Source of the DNA: Streptomyces sp. P9-A4
Lineage (GTDB): Bacteria > Actinomycetota > Actinomycetes > Streptomycetales > Streptomycetaceae
Assembly (NCBI RefSeq): GCF_036634195.1
Contig: NZ_JAZIFY010000001.1
Coordinates: 6,086,501 to 6,150,500 of the forward strand
Direction of reading: 5' to 3'
Length of the DNA stretch: 64,000 nt
Shown: piece by piece, positions 43,612 through 51,799 of the stretch
Layout of the letters: each line of letters begins with the position of its first letter
How positions within the stretch are numbered: the stretch's first letter is position 1
The notes under the pieces: generated by a model
The model's input: only the letters and a program-made list of their open reading frames with translations
Database searches by the model: none
What the model was told of the DNA's origin: nothing
Translations under genes and position numbers: made by a program

Positions 43612-43812
43612 GGGCGCAGCGTCGAACCGCTCGGGGTCGGGGAACAGGTCCGGCCGGTGATGCAGGATGTACGGGCTGACGAGGATGTCGGAGCCGGCCG
43701 GGATCCGGTGTCCGCCCAACCCGGTGGCGGTCACGGTGGTGCGGCTGAAGATCCAGGCGGCGGGTGTGATCCGGAAGGACTCGGCGACGACGTCGGACAG
43801 CGTCCTCCCCTG
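43612..43812 (-). pseudogene. Cytochrome P450, internal fragment (K helix to meander)
   Basis: Reads VVAESFRITPAAWIFSRTTV, whose ESFR is the ExxR motif, then LGGHRIPAGSDILVSPYILH and HRPDLFPDPERFDA, the K-helix and PERF motif of a class like pentalenene oxygenase. The Cys heme loop is missing; about 70 bp later the N-terminus of another P450 begins. Either two tandem P450 genes were joined by deletion, or one gene was rearranged. Confidence 0.72.
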
Positions 43813-43843
43813 GGACTCCGGAAAGGTCAGCGGCAACCTGCCC

Positions 43844-44074
43844 AGGCCCCGCCGATACCACCGCGGCCTCCAACGCGCCCTCTACCTCTCCGCCAAGGTC
43901 AGCGGGTTCTTCTGCCCCGTCTCGAAGGCGTACTACGACCGGGAGAGGAAGGAGGGCAAGAGACACAAGCAGGCTGTGATCGCCCTCGCCCGCCGACGCG
44001 TCAACGTCCTGTGGGCCATGATCCGCGACGGAGCGTTCTTCCAGGCCGTAGCGCCTGCCGAGGTGGCCACCTGA
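43844..44074 (+). mobile_element. IS110-family transposase, C-terminal fragment
   Basis: The plus frame reads PRRYHRGLQRALYLSAKVSG then SKAYYDRERKEGKRHKQAVI and ALARRRVNVLWAMIRDGAFF, the conserved C-terminal region of IS110-family transposases. The catalytic N-terminal DEDD domain and the rest of the element are absent. It lies directly against the P450 remnant, which probably marks the insertion/deletion point. Confidence 0.78.
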
Positions 44075-44136
44075 CGTTCCGGCCGTGAGGGTGGTGTGAG
44101 GCGAGTTCCGGACCCGCCGCCCGTTGGGCGGGCCTG

Positions 44137-45243
44137 CTAGTTGGCGAGGCTGAAGTCGCCGCCGATCGGCGCGGCGATCTTGTCGACGCCGGTCAGTGCG
44201 GTGAGGGTGGTCACGGGGGTGAGACTGTCGGTGGTGGTGCCGTTGCCGAGCTGGCCGGAGCCGTTGGCGCCCCAGGAGCGGACCGTGTTGTCGCCGAGCA
44301 AGGCGATGGTGTGCTCGCGGCCTCCGGCGACCAGCTGGACGCCGGCCAGGCCCGGCACCGGGACCGGGGTGATCCGGTAGTCGGTGGTGCCGTCGCCGAG
44401 CTGGCCCGAGGTGTTCTGGCCCCAGGCGTGGAGGGTGTTGGTGGTGCCGGTGACGGCCAGGCTGTGGTTGCAGCCGGCGGCGATCCGCACGACCTCGCCG
44501 GACCAGGTGTCCTGGGTCTTGACCGGGGCATAGCGGTTGACGGTGCTGTTGTCACCGAGTTGGCCGGTGGCGTTGTAGCCCCAGGCCATCACCACGCCAC
44601 CGCCGTTGGCCGGGCCGACCAGGGCGAGGTTGTGGTTGGCCCCGGCGGCGATCCCGGCGACTCCGGTCAGGTCGTTCACGGGGGCGGGGACGTTCCTGTT
44701 GGAGGAGGTGCCGTCGCCGAGCTGGCCGCTGATGTTGTAGCCCCAGGCCCAGACGGTGCCGTCCTCGCGCAGGGCCACGCTGTGGTTGAGCCCGGCGGCG
44801 ATCGCGATCACCTTGTTCAGGCCCTCGACCCGGACCGGGACGCTGCTGTCCATGTTGGTGCCGTTACCCAGCTGGCCGTAGTTGTTCTGGCCCCAGGCGA
44901 CGACGGTCTGGTCGGCGAGCAGGGCCAGGCTGTGCTTCCCGCCTCCGGCGATGTCGGTGGCGTTGGACAGGTTGACGACCTGGCCGGGCGCGTTGTGGCT
45001 GAACACGGAGCCGTCGCCGAGCTGCCCCGAACCGTTCGCGCCCCAGGACTGCACCGTGCGGTCGGTCAGCAGCGCCAGCCCGTGGCCGGTGGCCGAACCG
45101 CTGCCGCCTGCGGCGATCTTCACCACCTCGGCACTGGTCAGTCCGAGCACGGTGGTGGCGGTGGTACGGAAGTCGGTCCAGGTACCGTCGCCGAGCTGCC
45201 CGGCCCGGTTGTTGCCCCAGGACTTCAGCCGCTTCTCAGCCAT
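44137..45243 (-). CDS. RCC1-repeat protein, seven blades
   Basis: A 368-residue protein made of seven RCC1-type repeats, each with the core WGxNxxGQLGDG (for example SWGNNRAGQLGDG, AWGQNNYGQLGNG, AWGYNISGQLGDG) followed by a GxxHSLAL strand. Seven repeats should close a beta-propeller. No signal peptide or second domain is visible. Eukaryotic RCC1 is a Ran exchange factor; bacterial members are usually binding scaffolds. ATG at 45243 follows AGGAAGG. It is intact, between remnants of an IS110 element and a CBM3 gene. Confidence 0.85.
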   Translation of the reverse strand: MAEKRLKSWGNNRAGQLGDGTWTDFRTTATTVLGLTSAEVVKIAAGGSGSATGHGLALLTDRTVQSWGANGSGQLGDGSVFSHNAPGQVVNLSNATDIAGGGKHSLALLADQTVVAWGQNNYGQLGNGTNMDSSVPVRVEGLNKVIAIAAGLNHSVALREDGTVWAWGYNISGQLGDGTSSNRNVPAPVNDLTGVAGIAAGANHNLALVGPANGGGVVMAWGYNATGQLGDNSTVNRYAPVKTQDTWSGEVVRIAAGCNHSLAVTGTTNTLHAWGQNTSGQLGDGTTDYRITPVPVPGLAGVQLVAGGREHTIALLGDNTVRSWGANGSGQLGNGTTTDSLTPVTTLTALTGVDKIAAPIGGDFSLAN

Positions 45244-45433
45244 GTGATGCCTTCCTGATCAGTAACACGTAGGGAGGGAGCACGGTCTTGAGACTGCCGC
45301 GACCGTGATCGGTCCTGGGCCCAGCCCGACACCCCCGCTCGGTCACTGTATGTCGCGGGCTCACTGCGCTATGTGATTGGCGTGATCTTGCTCGATCTTC
45401 TCCGCCTGAGGTGCTGACTGTGACCGCAAACGA

Positions 45434-46042
45434 TCACCGAACACTCTGCGGCCAGCCGATCATCCGAATTGCCGCTGGCGAGCGGAGCCCGAAGCGCACA
45501 ACCTCCGCGATCCTCCTTGACACCAGGATTGGGAAGTTGCCGGCGGGGGCGGTGCCCCAGACCTGAACGCCGCCGATGGTGGCGGTGACCTTGGTCCAGT
45601 TCCCGTACGTGGTCTGCGCGGGCCCGAAGGAGTAGTCGTCGGACCGGTCGAGAGGCTGCCAGTCGGAGCGGTGGAAGCGTAGCCGTACGTCCCCGGTGTC
45701 GGCGCCCGGTGCCAGGGAGCCGGCCCCCGCCGTGAACCCGGCCTCCAGGTACCGGTCCGCCGTGGCGGTGGAGTTGGCCGGCGTGCCGAACGTACCCGTC
45801 TGATGCGTGCAGCCCTTGACGGCCCGGTCGCAGGCGTAGCTGTACGAGGCACCGGGGTCGGCCTTGAAGTAGTAGCACAGCTTGACCTGGCTCAACGGGA
45901 TGTTTGTCGTCCCGGTGTTGACCACGGTGAACCAGGGTGCGGCCTGGTCGGTGCCCGCGCCGCCGTGCCGGCACCGGACGGCGATGCTCTCGTCCGCGAC
46001 GGCGGCCGGGAGGGCGGTCAGCGCGGTGGCGCCGAGACCGAT
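45434..46042 (-). pseudogene. CBM3 carbohydrate-binding module protein, broken
   Basis: The minus frame starts inside a signal peptide (GLGATALTALPAAVA) then reads CRHGGAGTDQAAPWFTVVNTG, PLSQVKLCYYFKADPGASY and DRYLEAGFTAGAGSLAPG through SFGPAQTTYGNWTKVTATIG, a family 3 cellulose-binding module. No start codon precedes the signal remnant because an FGE-like gene in the opposite direction begins there. The C-terminal VSRRIAEVVRFGLRSPAAIR looks frameshifted. Normally such modules sit in lytic enzymes; no catalytic domain remains. Confidence 0.72.
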
Positions 46043-46612
46043 TCGTGAACCTTCCCGGCGGAGAGTTCCTGATGGGCGACAGATTCGGTGAGGGCTACCC
46101 GTCGGACGGAGAGCAGCCGTCGCACCGGGTGGAACTCACCCCCTTCGCCATCGCCGCCACCACGGTCACCAACGCCCAGTTCGCCGCCTTCGCCGCCGCG
46201 ACCGGCCACCGCACGGACGCCGAGCGCTACGGCTCGTCCGCCGTCTTCCACCTCGCACTGCGCGCCCGCGCCCGGGACGTCAGAGGGCAAGCTCCCCGTA
46301 CCCCCTGGTGGCTCGACGTCGTCGGCGCCGACTGGGCACACCCCGCCGGCTCCCTCTCCCATGGGGAGGAGGTTCCGGACCACCCTGTCGTGCACGTGTC
46401 CTGGGACGACGCCGTCGCCTACTGCCACTGGGCCGGCGCCCGCCTGCCCACCGAGGCCGAATGGGAGCACGCGGCCAGGGGCGGGCACCCCGGTCGCCGC
46501 TACCCCTGGGGCGACACCCTCACCCCCGATGGCGAGGACCGGTGCAACGTCAGGCACGGCACCTTCCTCACCCACCACACCCTGAGCGACGGCCGCCTCA
46601 CCACCGTGGCTG
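46043..46612 (+). pseudogene. Formylglycine-generating-enzyme-like (sulfatase-modifying) domain, truncated
   Basis: VNLPGGEFLMGDRFGEGYPS opens the FGE fold, then FAIAATTVTNAQFAAFAAAT, VPDHPVVHVSWDDAVAYCHW and LPTEAEWEHAARGGHPGRRY, all characteristic of this family. After NVRHGTFLTHHTL the homology ends at about 46612, so the C-terminal part carrying the catalytic cysteines is gone. The 5' end touches the CBM3 signal remnant and has no ribosome site. It is therefore a non-functional fragment. Confidence 0.75.
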
Positions 46613-46881
46613 ACGGTGAGCGTGGCGATGTCCCCCCCCACAGTGGACGGTTGGCTCGTGACACGTACCAGCTGAGCGTGGCTGCGGTGGGGTTGTGCCC
46701 GGCGCCCGCGAGGGCCGGACGCCCCGACCCGGCCTTGTGCCGATCTCACTGTCCGTGACGGGCGTCGGCTCTGTCTGTCTCTCGTGGACGGCCAGTCGCT
46801 TCTCCCCGCATCCTCCCCAACGCTCGTGCAGCAGATGCAGAAGCAAGGTGCGTGCGCGCTGTGGGCGGGGTTGTTCGTTCC
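46613..46881. other. No gene recognised
   Basis: About 270 bp between the FGE-like and CorA fragments. A short frame after the FGE break reads LTVSVAMSPPTVDGWLVTRT before a stop and might be another gene tail, but I cannot identify it. Base composition drops towards the CorA remnant. Confidence 0.35.
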
Positions 46882-47085
46882 CTAGAGCCAGTCCCGCCGC
46901 TTGAAAATCACGTACAAACTGGTACAGACAATCCCCATCAAGCCGATCGCGAACGGATATCCACCCGTCCAGTGCAGCTCCGGCATGGAGTCGAAGTTCA
47001 TTCCGCAGATCGTCCCCACGAGTGTGGGCGCGAAGAGAATGGCGGCCCAGGCCGAGATCTTCTTGAAGTCGTCACCCTCAGGGCG
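46882..47085 (-). pseudogene. CorA magnesium channel, C-terminal fragment
   Basis: The minus frame reads FKKISAWAAILFAPTLVGTI and CGMNFDSMPELHWTGGYPFA then the second helix and KRRDWL before TAG. GMN is the CorA selectivity motif. It is a diverged copy of the same region of the full corA at 59604-60725 (about nine in ten residues match over 60). The cytoplasmic domain is absent; homology ends at about 47085. Confidence 0.82.
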
Positions 47086-47153
47086 CTGACCTGTGAGGAT
47101 TGCCCTATGAGGTGCGTTGACCTGCGGCTTTGCTTGTTTCCGATGCTTTCACG

Positions 47154-47603
47154 GTGACGCCGTTTTACGCAGTCGATTCCCCCCCGCCGCTCCCCCAAGC
47201 GGCTTACCAGCCCGACGTGTACGCCCGCACCCTTCGCCTCGCCCTGCCGCCCCTGTCTCGTCCGCGCATCGAACACCTGGACCTGCACCGGAGCAGTCGG
47301 CACATCGACGTCCGGTACTCCTGGAACACCGGCCCCGGCCGCACCGCGGCCATCTCCCGCGCCCTGCACGGTCTCTGCGGAGAGAACGGCAGCAGCCTGG
47401 AGGAGATCCACGCCTTCCTCGCCCTGCGCATCCTCGGCGTCATCCCGCCCTCCCGGCTGTCCGGACACGACCTCCTGCTCGTCCTGATCAAACTCGCCGA
47501 GAGCCAGGCCCCGCGCACGACGCTCGACACCTTCTTCACCACCACGTCGGCCCCTCACCCCCACCTTGGTGAACGGAGCAGCAATGTCCCTGCATCTGCT
47601 TGA
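47154..47603 (+). CDS. Hypothetical protein coupled to the SDR gene
   Basis: A 149-residue protein I do not recognise: [20 protein letters not shown] then [20 protein letters not shown] and [20 protein letters not shown]. No signal peptide or membrane helix. It overlaps the next gene by 20 bp, and that gene's ATG lies within it, so the pair is coupled. The start is uncertain: GTG at 47154 or TTG at 47130, neither with a good ribosome site. It follows directly on a CorA remnant and may itself be slightly truncated. Confidence 0.55.
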   Translation: MTPFYAVDSPPPLPQAAYQPDVYARTLRLALPPLSRPRIEHLDLHRSSRHIDVRYSWNTGPGRTAAISRALHGLCGENGSSLEEIHAFLALRILGVIPPSRLSGHDLLLVLIKLAESQAPRTTLDTFFTTTSAPHPHLGERSSNVPASA

Positions 47604-48375
47604 GACCCCTCTCCAGACCCGCCCGCTCCAGGGCCGCAACGCCCTCGTCACCGGCGGCGCCACCGGCATCGGGGCCGAGATCGGGCGGGCACTCGCCGCC
47701 GCCGGAGCGACCGTGGCGATCAACCACCTGGGCCAGGACCCCGACGCCCACGCCCTCCTCGCCGCCTTCGAACGCGCGGGCAGCCCCGGGATCGCGGTCA
47801 ACGCCGACCTGACCGACCCTGGCTCCGTCCGGACCATGGCCGACCTCGTCCGTACCGAGATCGGGCCCGTCGACATCCTGGTCAACAACGCCGGCTCCTA
47901 CCCCCGCGTCGCCTGGCAGGACACCGACGAAGCCGCCTGGAACTACTCCCTCGACGTGAACCTCACCGCCCACTACCGCACCTGCCACGCGTTCACGCCC
48001 GGCATGGTCGAGCGCCGCTGGGGGCGGATCGTGAACATCGGCAGCGTCAACGCCCGTGCCGGCCGGACGAACCTCGTCGCGTACAGCACCGCGAAAGCCG
48101 GGCTGCTGGGCCTGACCCGCTCTCTCGCCCGGGAACTGGGCCCGTACGGGATCTGCGTCAACACGGTCCTGCCCGGAGCCATCCAGGTCGAGGCAGAGAA
48201 CGCCCTCCCCGCCCGGCACCGTGCGCGGCCAGAGGACGAGATCAAGCGCCAGTGCGTCCCGCGCCGTGGCCGGCCCGAGGACGTCGCAGCCCTGGTGGCG
48301 TTCCTCGTGGGCCCCTCTGCCTCGTTCATCACGGGGCAGTCCGTTCACGTCGACGGCGGCTGGCTGCTCCACTGA
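47584..48375 (+). CDS. Short-chain dehydrogenase/reductase
   Basis: A 263-residue classical [23 protein letters not shown] is the nucleotide-binding GxxxGxG, LVNNAG the NNAG motif, Ser in [12 protein letters not shown] and YSTAK the catalytic Ser-Tyr-Lys, and PGAIQVE the substrate loop. Resembles FabG-like or glucose-dehydrogenase-like SDRs; substrate unknown. ATG at 47584 has GGAG 5 bp upstream. Part of a small operon with the overlapping upstream gene and a NUDIX gene 30 bp downstream, perhaps a nucleotide-sugar or cofactor salvage set. Confidence 0.88.
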   Translation: MSLHLLETPLQTRPLQGRNALVTGGATGIGAEIGRALAAAGATVAINHLGQDPDAHALLAAFERAGSPGIAVNADLTDPGSVRTMADLVRTEIGPVDILVNNAGSYPRVAWQDTDEAAWNYSLDVNLTAHYRTCHAFTPGMVERRWGRIVNIGSVNARAGRTNLVAYSTAKAGLLGLTRSLARELGPYGICVNTVLPGAIQVEAENALPARHRARPEDEIKRQCVPRRGRPEDVAALVAFLVGPSASFITGQSVHVDGGWLLH

Positions 48376-48405
48376 GACCGTCAACAAGCAAGGAGACGAA
48401 CCGAA

Positions 48406-48843
48406 ATGATCGAACGAGTCCGCGCCGTCCTCGTCACCGCCGACGACACGATGCTGGTCATCCGCCGAACCAAGCCTGGCATCCCCGAGTACTGGGTTCT
48501 GCCCGGCGGCGGCGTCGAGCCCAGTGACGCGTCCCGGGAGGCCGCCCTCCACCGGGAGATCCATGAGGAGATCGCGGGAAAGGCCGACATCATCCGCCTC
48601 CTCCACACGATGGAGACCGACGACGAGCGCCAGCTCTTCTACCTCGCCCGCATCGTGACCTGGTCCTTCGACGACCGCACCGGTCCCGAGTTCAGTGCCG
48701 AAGGCCGAGGCGAGTACGCGCTGGAGGAGGTCCCACTGACCCTGGAGGGGCTCGACGGCATCGACCTCAAGCCCGAGGAGATCGCCCACGTGCTGAGGGG
48801 AGCCGTCGGCGGCGGAAGCCTCGGAGCCGAGGCGTCGCTCTGA
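48406..48843 (+). CDS. NUDIX hydrolase
   Basis: A 145-residue NUDIX domain protein. The Nudix box reads GGGVEPSDASREAALHREIH followed by EEIAG, matching GX5EX7REUXEE with one inserted-like variation (REIHEE). It should hydrolyse a nucleoside diphosphate derivative; substrate is not evident. AAGGAGACG precedes ATG. Third gene of the small operon and followed by a strong terminator. Confidence 0.85.
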   Translation: MIERVRAVLVTADDTMLVIRRTKPGIPEYWVLPGGGVEPSDASREAALHREIHEEIAGKADIIRLLHTMETDDERQLFYLARIVTWSFDDRTGPEFSAEGRGEYALEEVPLTLEGLDGIDLKPEEIAHVLRGAVGGGSLGAEASL

Positions 48844-48866
48844 GCCAGCGTGTACGTCGTCCTGCC

Positions 48867-48900
48867 GCAGGGACCGGCTCTGAGATGAGCCGGTCCCTGC
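48867..48900. terminator. Bidirectional terminator after the NUDIX gene
   Basis: Perfect 14-bp arms GCAGGGACCGGCTC (48867-48880) and its inverse (48887-48900) around the loop TGAGAT, in the 69-bp gap between convergent genes. Confidence 0.82.
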
Positions 48901-48912
48901 AGCCTTCCGAGG

Positions 48913-49440
48913 TCAGCGCGGGGAGCCCGGAGGCGGCTCCTCGTCCTGCCCCGGCAGCAGCCGCAGGGCGAGGACCGATCCGTCGGCATGGACGGAGACG
49001 GGGCCGCCCCAATCCTTGTCGAAGGTGAGGCGGGGGCGGACGTGGCGGCTCGCGTGGACGAGGGCGCGATACTCCTCGACGTCGCCCCGGGCGAGCAGAC
49101 GGAAGACCTCCGCGTCCACGCCGGAGAACGCCTCGACGCGAGGGCCGCTCAGACGGAAGACGTGATCGGTGCCGACGTACTCGTTACCGAAGAGAGTGTG
49201 GGCGGCGTCCTGGATGCTCATGCTGGCCGCGCGCTCGAGGCCGGTGAACCGTTTGCGGCCCTGCCGATCGGTCAGGTGCCGGGCGGTGGCGTGGCCGGAT
49301 CCCGTGAAGGCCATGAACCCGGCCGCCGTGGTGTGGGCCAGTGACTCCTGGAACCAGGCGTAGTCCTTCGCCTGCACGTGGCAGCACCGTACGGGTTCCG
49401 GTGCCACCAGGCCCTCGGTCGGCGGGTGGATGTCAGGCAT
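48913..49440 (-). CDS. Hypothetical protein
   Basis: A 175-residue protein of unknown function. Reads GLVAPEPVRCCHVQAKDYAW then SGHATARHLTDRQGRKRFTG and DAAHTLFGNEYVGTDHVFRL, with an acidic tail GQDEEPPPGSPR. No membrane segments. ATG at 49440 gives a plausible N-terminus, but its ribosome site is weak and the frame extends back into the broken integrase, so the gene's own upstream region may have been replaced. Convergent with NUDIX. Confidence 0.55.
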   Translation of the reverse strand: MPDIHPPTEGLVAPEPVRCCHVQAKDYAWFQESLAHTTAAGFMAFTGSGHATARHLTDRQGRKRFTGLERAASMSIQDAAHTLFGNEYVGTDHVFRLSGPRVEAFSGVDAEVFRLLARGDVEEYRALVHASRHVRPRLTFDKDWGGPVSVHADGSVLALRLLPGQDEEPPPGSPR

Positions 49441-49469
49441 CACGTTCGCCTGGAACGGTGGGGCGTTCA

Positions 49470-50407
49470 GGTTCGGCTCACGGCCTTTCCCCACCTCGGC
49501 GAGGTGGCGCTCAGGGACGTGTCCGCAACCGTCCTGCGCGGCTACATCGCCACCCTCGAAGGCGAATGCGCACCCCGGTATGCCCGGCAGATCCTCACCT
49601 CTCTCTCGAACATCCTCGAGACGGCGATCGACGACAAGCGGCTCGTCCGCAACCCCATGCGCGCCAAGTCGGTGCGTTGGCCCAAGGCGCCCGAGGATCA
49701 GCGGGAAGCATGGTCCCTGGAGACCGCGCAGTGCGTACGGGACGTCATCAACCCGCGCTACCGGATCGCGGTGGTTCTCGCCCTCGGGTGCGGCCTACGT
49801 CAAGGCGAGGTCTTCGGCCTCTCGCCGCAGGACGTCGACTTCGAGCGTGGTGTCATCCGCGTGCGACGGCAGGTTCAACTGCGCAACGGTCGCTTGTACT
49901 TCACACTGCCCAAGGGCGGGAAGACGCGTGTCGTCGACATGCCCCGCTCGGTCGCCGCAGAGCTGGCCGCCTACTTCCCGCAGTGTCCGGCCGTGGAGGT
50001 CGAGTTGCCTTGGGGCTGACCGGAGCCCGAGCGGGAGACGAGCCCTCCCGCTTGTCCTGACCACGACGTACGGGAACGCCATCCGGGCGAACATTTTCAA
50101 CGTCGAGGTGTGGAAGCCCGCGCTCGCGACAGCCGGGGTCATCCCCATGCGGGAGAAGGGCGGGAGCTGGAAGGCGTCTCGCAAGGACGGCTTCCACGTC
50201 CTTCGGCACACGTACGCCTCGATCATCCTTGAAGCCGGAGAGTCAGTGGTCACCCTCGCCCGATGGCTCGGCCACTCCAGCCCGACCATCACCCTCGACC
50301 ACTACGCCCACTTCATGCCCGAGGCCGGCGGCAAGGGCAGGGCAGCCGTCGACGCGCTGCTCGGCGTGGTCCCCGAGTACGTCCCGGAAAACCTCACCTT
50401 GCCGTGA
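49470..50407 (+). pseudogene. Tyrosine recombinase (phage/ICE-type integrase), broken
   Basis: The first frame reads AFPHLGEVALRDVSATVLRG then ALGCGLRQGEVFGLSPQDVD (first catalytic Arg) and stops at VEVELPWG (about 50019). Translation resumes in another frame with TTTYGNAIRANIFNVEVWKP and HVLRHTYASIILEAGESVVT then LARWLGHSSPTITLDHYAHF, carrying HxxR, the second His and the nucleophile Tyr. So one or two frameshifts split it, and the N-terminal arm-binding part is missing. All catalytic residues are recognisable. No tRNA or att duplication was found. Confidence 0.8.
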
Positions 50408-50412
50408 GCGAG

Positions 50413-50440
50413 CGGGGGCACAGCACACGCTGTGCCCCCG
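50413..50440. terminator. Terminator behind the integrase remnant
   Basis: CGGGGGCACAGC (50413-50424) pairs perfectly with its inverse copy at 50429-50440 around ACAC. It lies 6 bp after the integrase stop and before a convergent gene. Confidence 0.78.
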
Positions 50441-50464
50441 TTGTCGTTGGGCTGCCTGCTGGAT

Positions 50465-51016
50465 TCAGCCGGCGAGGCTTTTGCGGCGGACCCGCATTCC
50501 GTACTTCGTTCCCTCGGGTCCACCGCTGCTGCCCCAGCCGACGCTGGTGGCGACGTCCCATCCCCTCTGTGCCTTCATCTGGGCCGCGAAGGTTCGGATG
50601 TCGTGGATCGCGCAGCCGCAGTCCAGCGAGACGTCGATGCTCAGGCATGGGCTACGGGGATTGTCGTTTCCGTACGAGGTCTCCTCCCACCGCACCTCGT
50701 GGACGTGCTCCTTGAGGCCGGTCCGCTCCTCGTCGTGCTTGATGCCGTGGGCCTTGGCGTACTCGTCCAGGTCGTCGATCACGAACAGGTGGCTGGACCA
50801 CTCGCCGGGCCAGACCGCGAAGAGCCGCGAGCTGCCGGCCGGAGCTCGTTCGTAGGCAGCACGGTCAGCCCCGTGTGTCACTCTGCCGTCTTCGTGGACC
50901 TCGATGTAGCACGTCGTATGTGCGGTGTACGGGAAGTCCCTTCCCGCAGCCGCTGCACTCCTCGGTTCCAACCGGCCCTCCCTATGTGCGATGCCCCGCG
51001 TGGAAGTCAACAGCAT
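50465..51016 (-). CDS. Hypothetical accessory protein
   Basis: A 183-residue protein without a recognised family: SRLFAVWPGEWSSHLFVIDD then LKEHVHEVRWEETSYGNDNP and LDCGCAIHDIRTFAAQMKAQ. Acidic and soluble. ATG at 51016 is plausible but lacks a clear ribosome site; a start further downstream is possible. Its 5' third and upstream region are duplicated at 59178-59545, where the copy has nonsense codons. Probably cargo of an integrative element. Confidence 0.55.
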   Translation of the reverse strand: MLLTSTRGIAHREGRLEPRSAAAAGRDFPYTAHTTCYIEVHEDGRVTHGADRAAYERAPAGSSRLFAVWPGEWSSHLFVIDDLDEYAKAHGIKHDEERTGLKEHVHEVRWEETSYGNDNPRSPCLSIDVSLDCGCAIHDIRTFAAQMKAQRGWDVATSVGWGSSGGPEGTKYGMRVRRKSLAG

Positions 51017-51175
51017 CCAGGGATCGGTCGGCAGGGCTTCGCCCGGCACTCTCGGTGACCACCGACTCTCACTTGCCTGTGGGACCGTTCCCGTGGTGGC
51101 CGCAGAACTGCAAGCAGGGGGCAGCAGGCGTCCACTCCCCAGCGCCGCGCATTCTCCCCAGATTCTCCCCAGCGG
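50810..51175. repeat. Diverged direct duplication, copy 1
   Basis: This segment, covering the first part of the hypothetical gene and 160 bp upstream, matches 59178-59545 in the same orientation. Shared islands include CGGGAAGTCCCTTCCC, ACCGTTCCCGTGGTGGCC-like text and GCATTCTCCCCAGATTCTCC. Identity looks like roughly 80 percent by eye. Confidence 0.75.
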
Positions 51176-51309
51176 GAGTTGGATTGGGGGGCGGATCGTT
51201 GCTGGTCAGGAGCAGGCCACGAATGCTGCCCGTGTCGCGCGGCGTAGCCACCTCGCATGTCGGGAATCGATGGTGTCATCTAGAGGAGGTCGGCAGCTGC
51301 ATCGGTCGT

Positions 51310-51510
51310 GGTGTGGTGCCCCGGGCCGGCGCCGGGGCAAGCCCAGCGTCAGGCCTGACACGGTCATCGCAGGCAAGGCGTACTCGCCCCGGGCTATCCG
51401 CCAGGTCCTGCGCAGGCGGGGCATCCGGGCTGTGAGCCCGGAGCAAGCGGGCCAGAAGGCCGACCGCCTGCGGCGCGGACAGGCCGGAGGCAGACCACCG
51501 GGCCGACGTC
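51310..51510 (+). mobile_element. IS5-family transposase fragment
   Basis: The plus frame reads GKPSVRPDTVIAGKAYSPRA then IRQVLRRRGIRAVSPEQAGQ and KADRLRRGQAGGRPPGRRRR. This matches the corresponding stretch of the IS5 transposase at 58218-59059 (VLADKAYSSRAIRTSLRQRG) but is clearly diverged. Only the middle of the catalytic domain remains; no terminal repeats are seen. Confidence 0.75.
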
Positions 51511-51780
51511 GGCGCGTACGTCGAGCGTGTTCTCGGCCCCGTCCTCGCCTACGACACCGAGCGCGGCACCGAACTGGTGCGCCCCCTGCACGCCTACTAC
51601 GACCAGGGGGCCAACCTCCCGCGCGAAGGACGCCCTCCACGTCCACGTGAACACCGTCGTTCAGCGCCTCGACCGCGTCGGGCAGCTCCTGGGCCCCGAC
51701 TGGAACACCCCGGCCGGCGCCCTGGACATCCACCTGGCGCTCCGCCTCCACCACTCTCGTCCGGCACGGGCGGCCACTGA
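51505..51780 (+). pseudogene. PucR-type regulator, C-terminal fragment with frameshift
   Basis: DVGAYVERVLGPVLAYDTER then GTELVRPLHAYYDQGANLPR and, after a one-base shift, KDALHVHVNTVVQRLDRVGQ with LLGPDWNTPAGALDIHLALR. This is the C-terminal HTH of PucR/CdaR-type regulators, where HVHVNTVxQRL is the recognition helix. The N-terminal part is replaced by the IS5 fragment. Confidence 0.75.
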
Positions 51781-51799
51781 ACCCGGCGGGTCAGGGGGC

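Noticed and set aside
49441..50407. An attachment site or tRNA for the integrase.
   Set aside because: No tRNA-like cloverleaf or direct att repeat was recognised near it, and the integrase is broken; the element's edges cannot be set from sequence alone.
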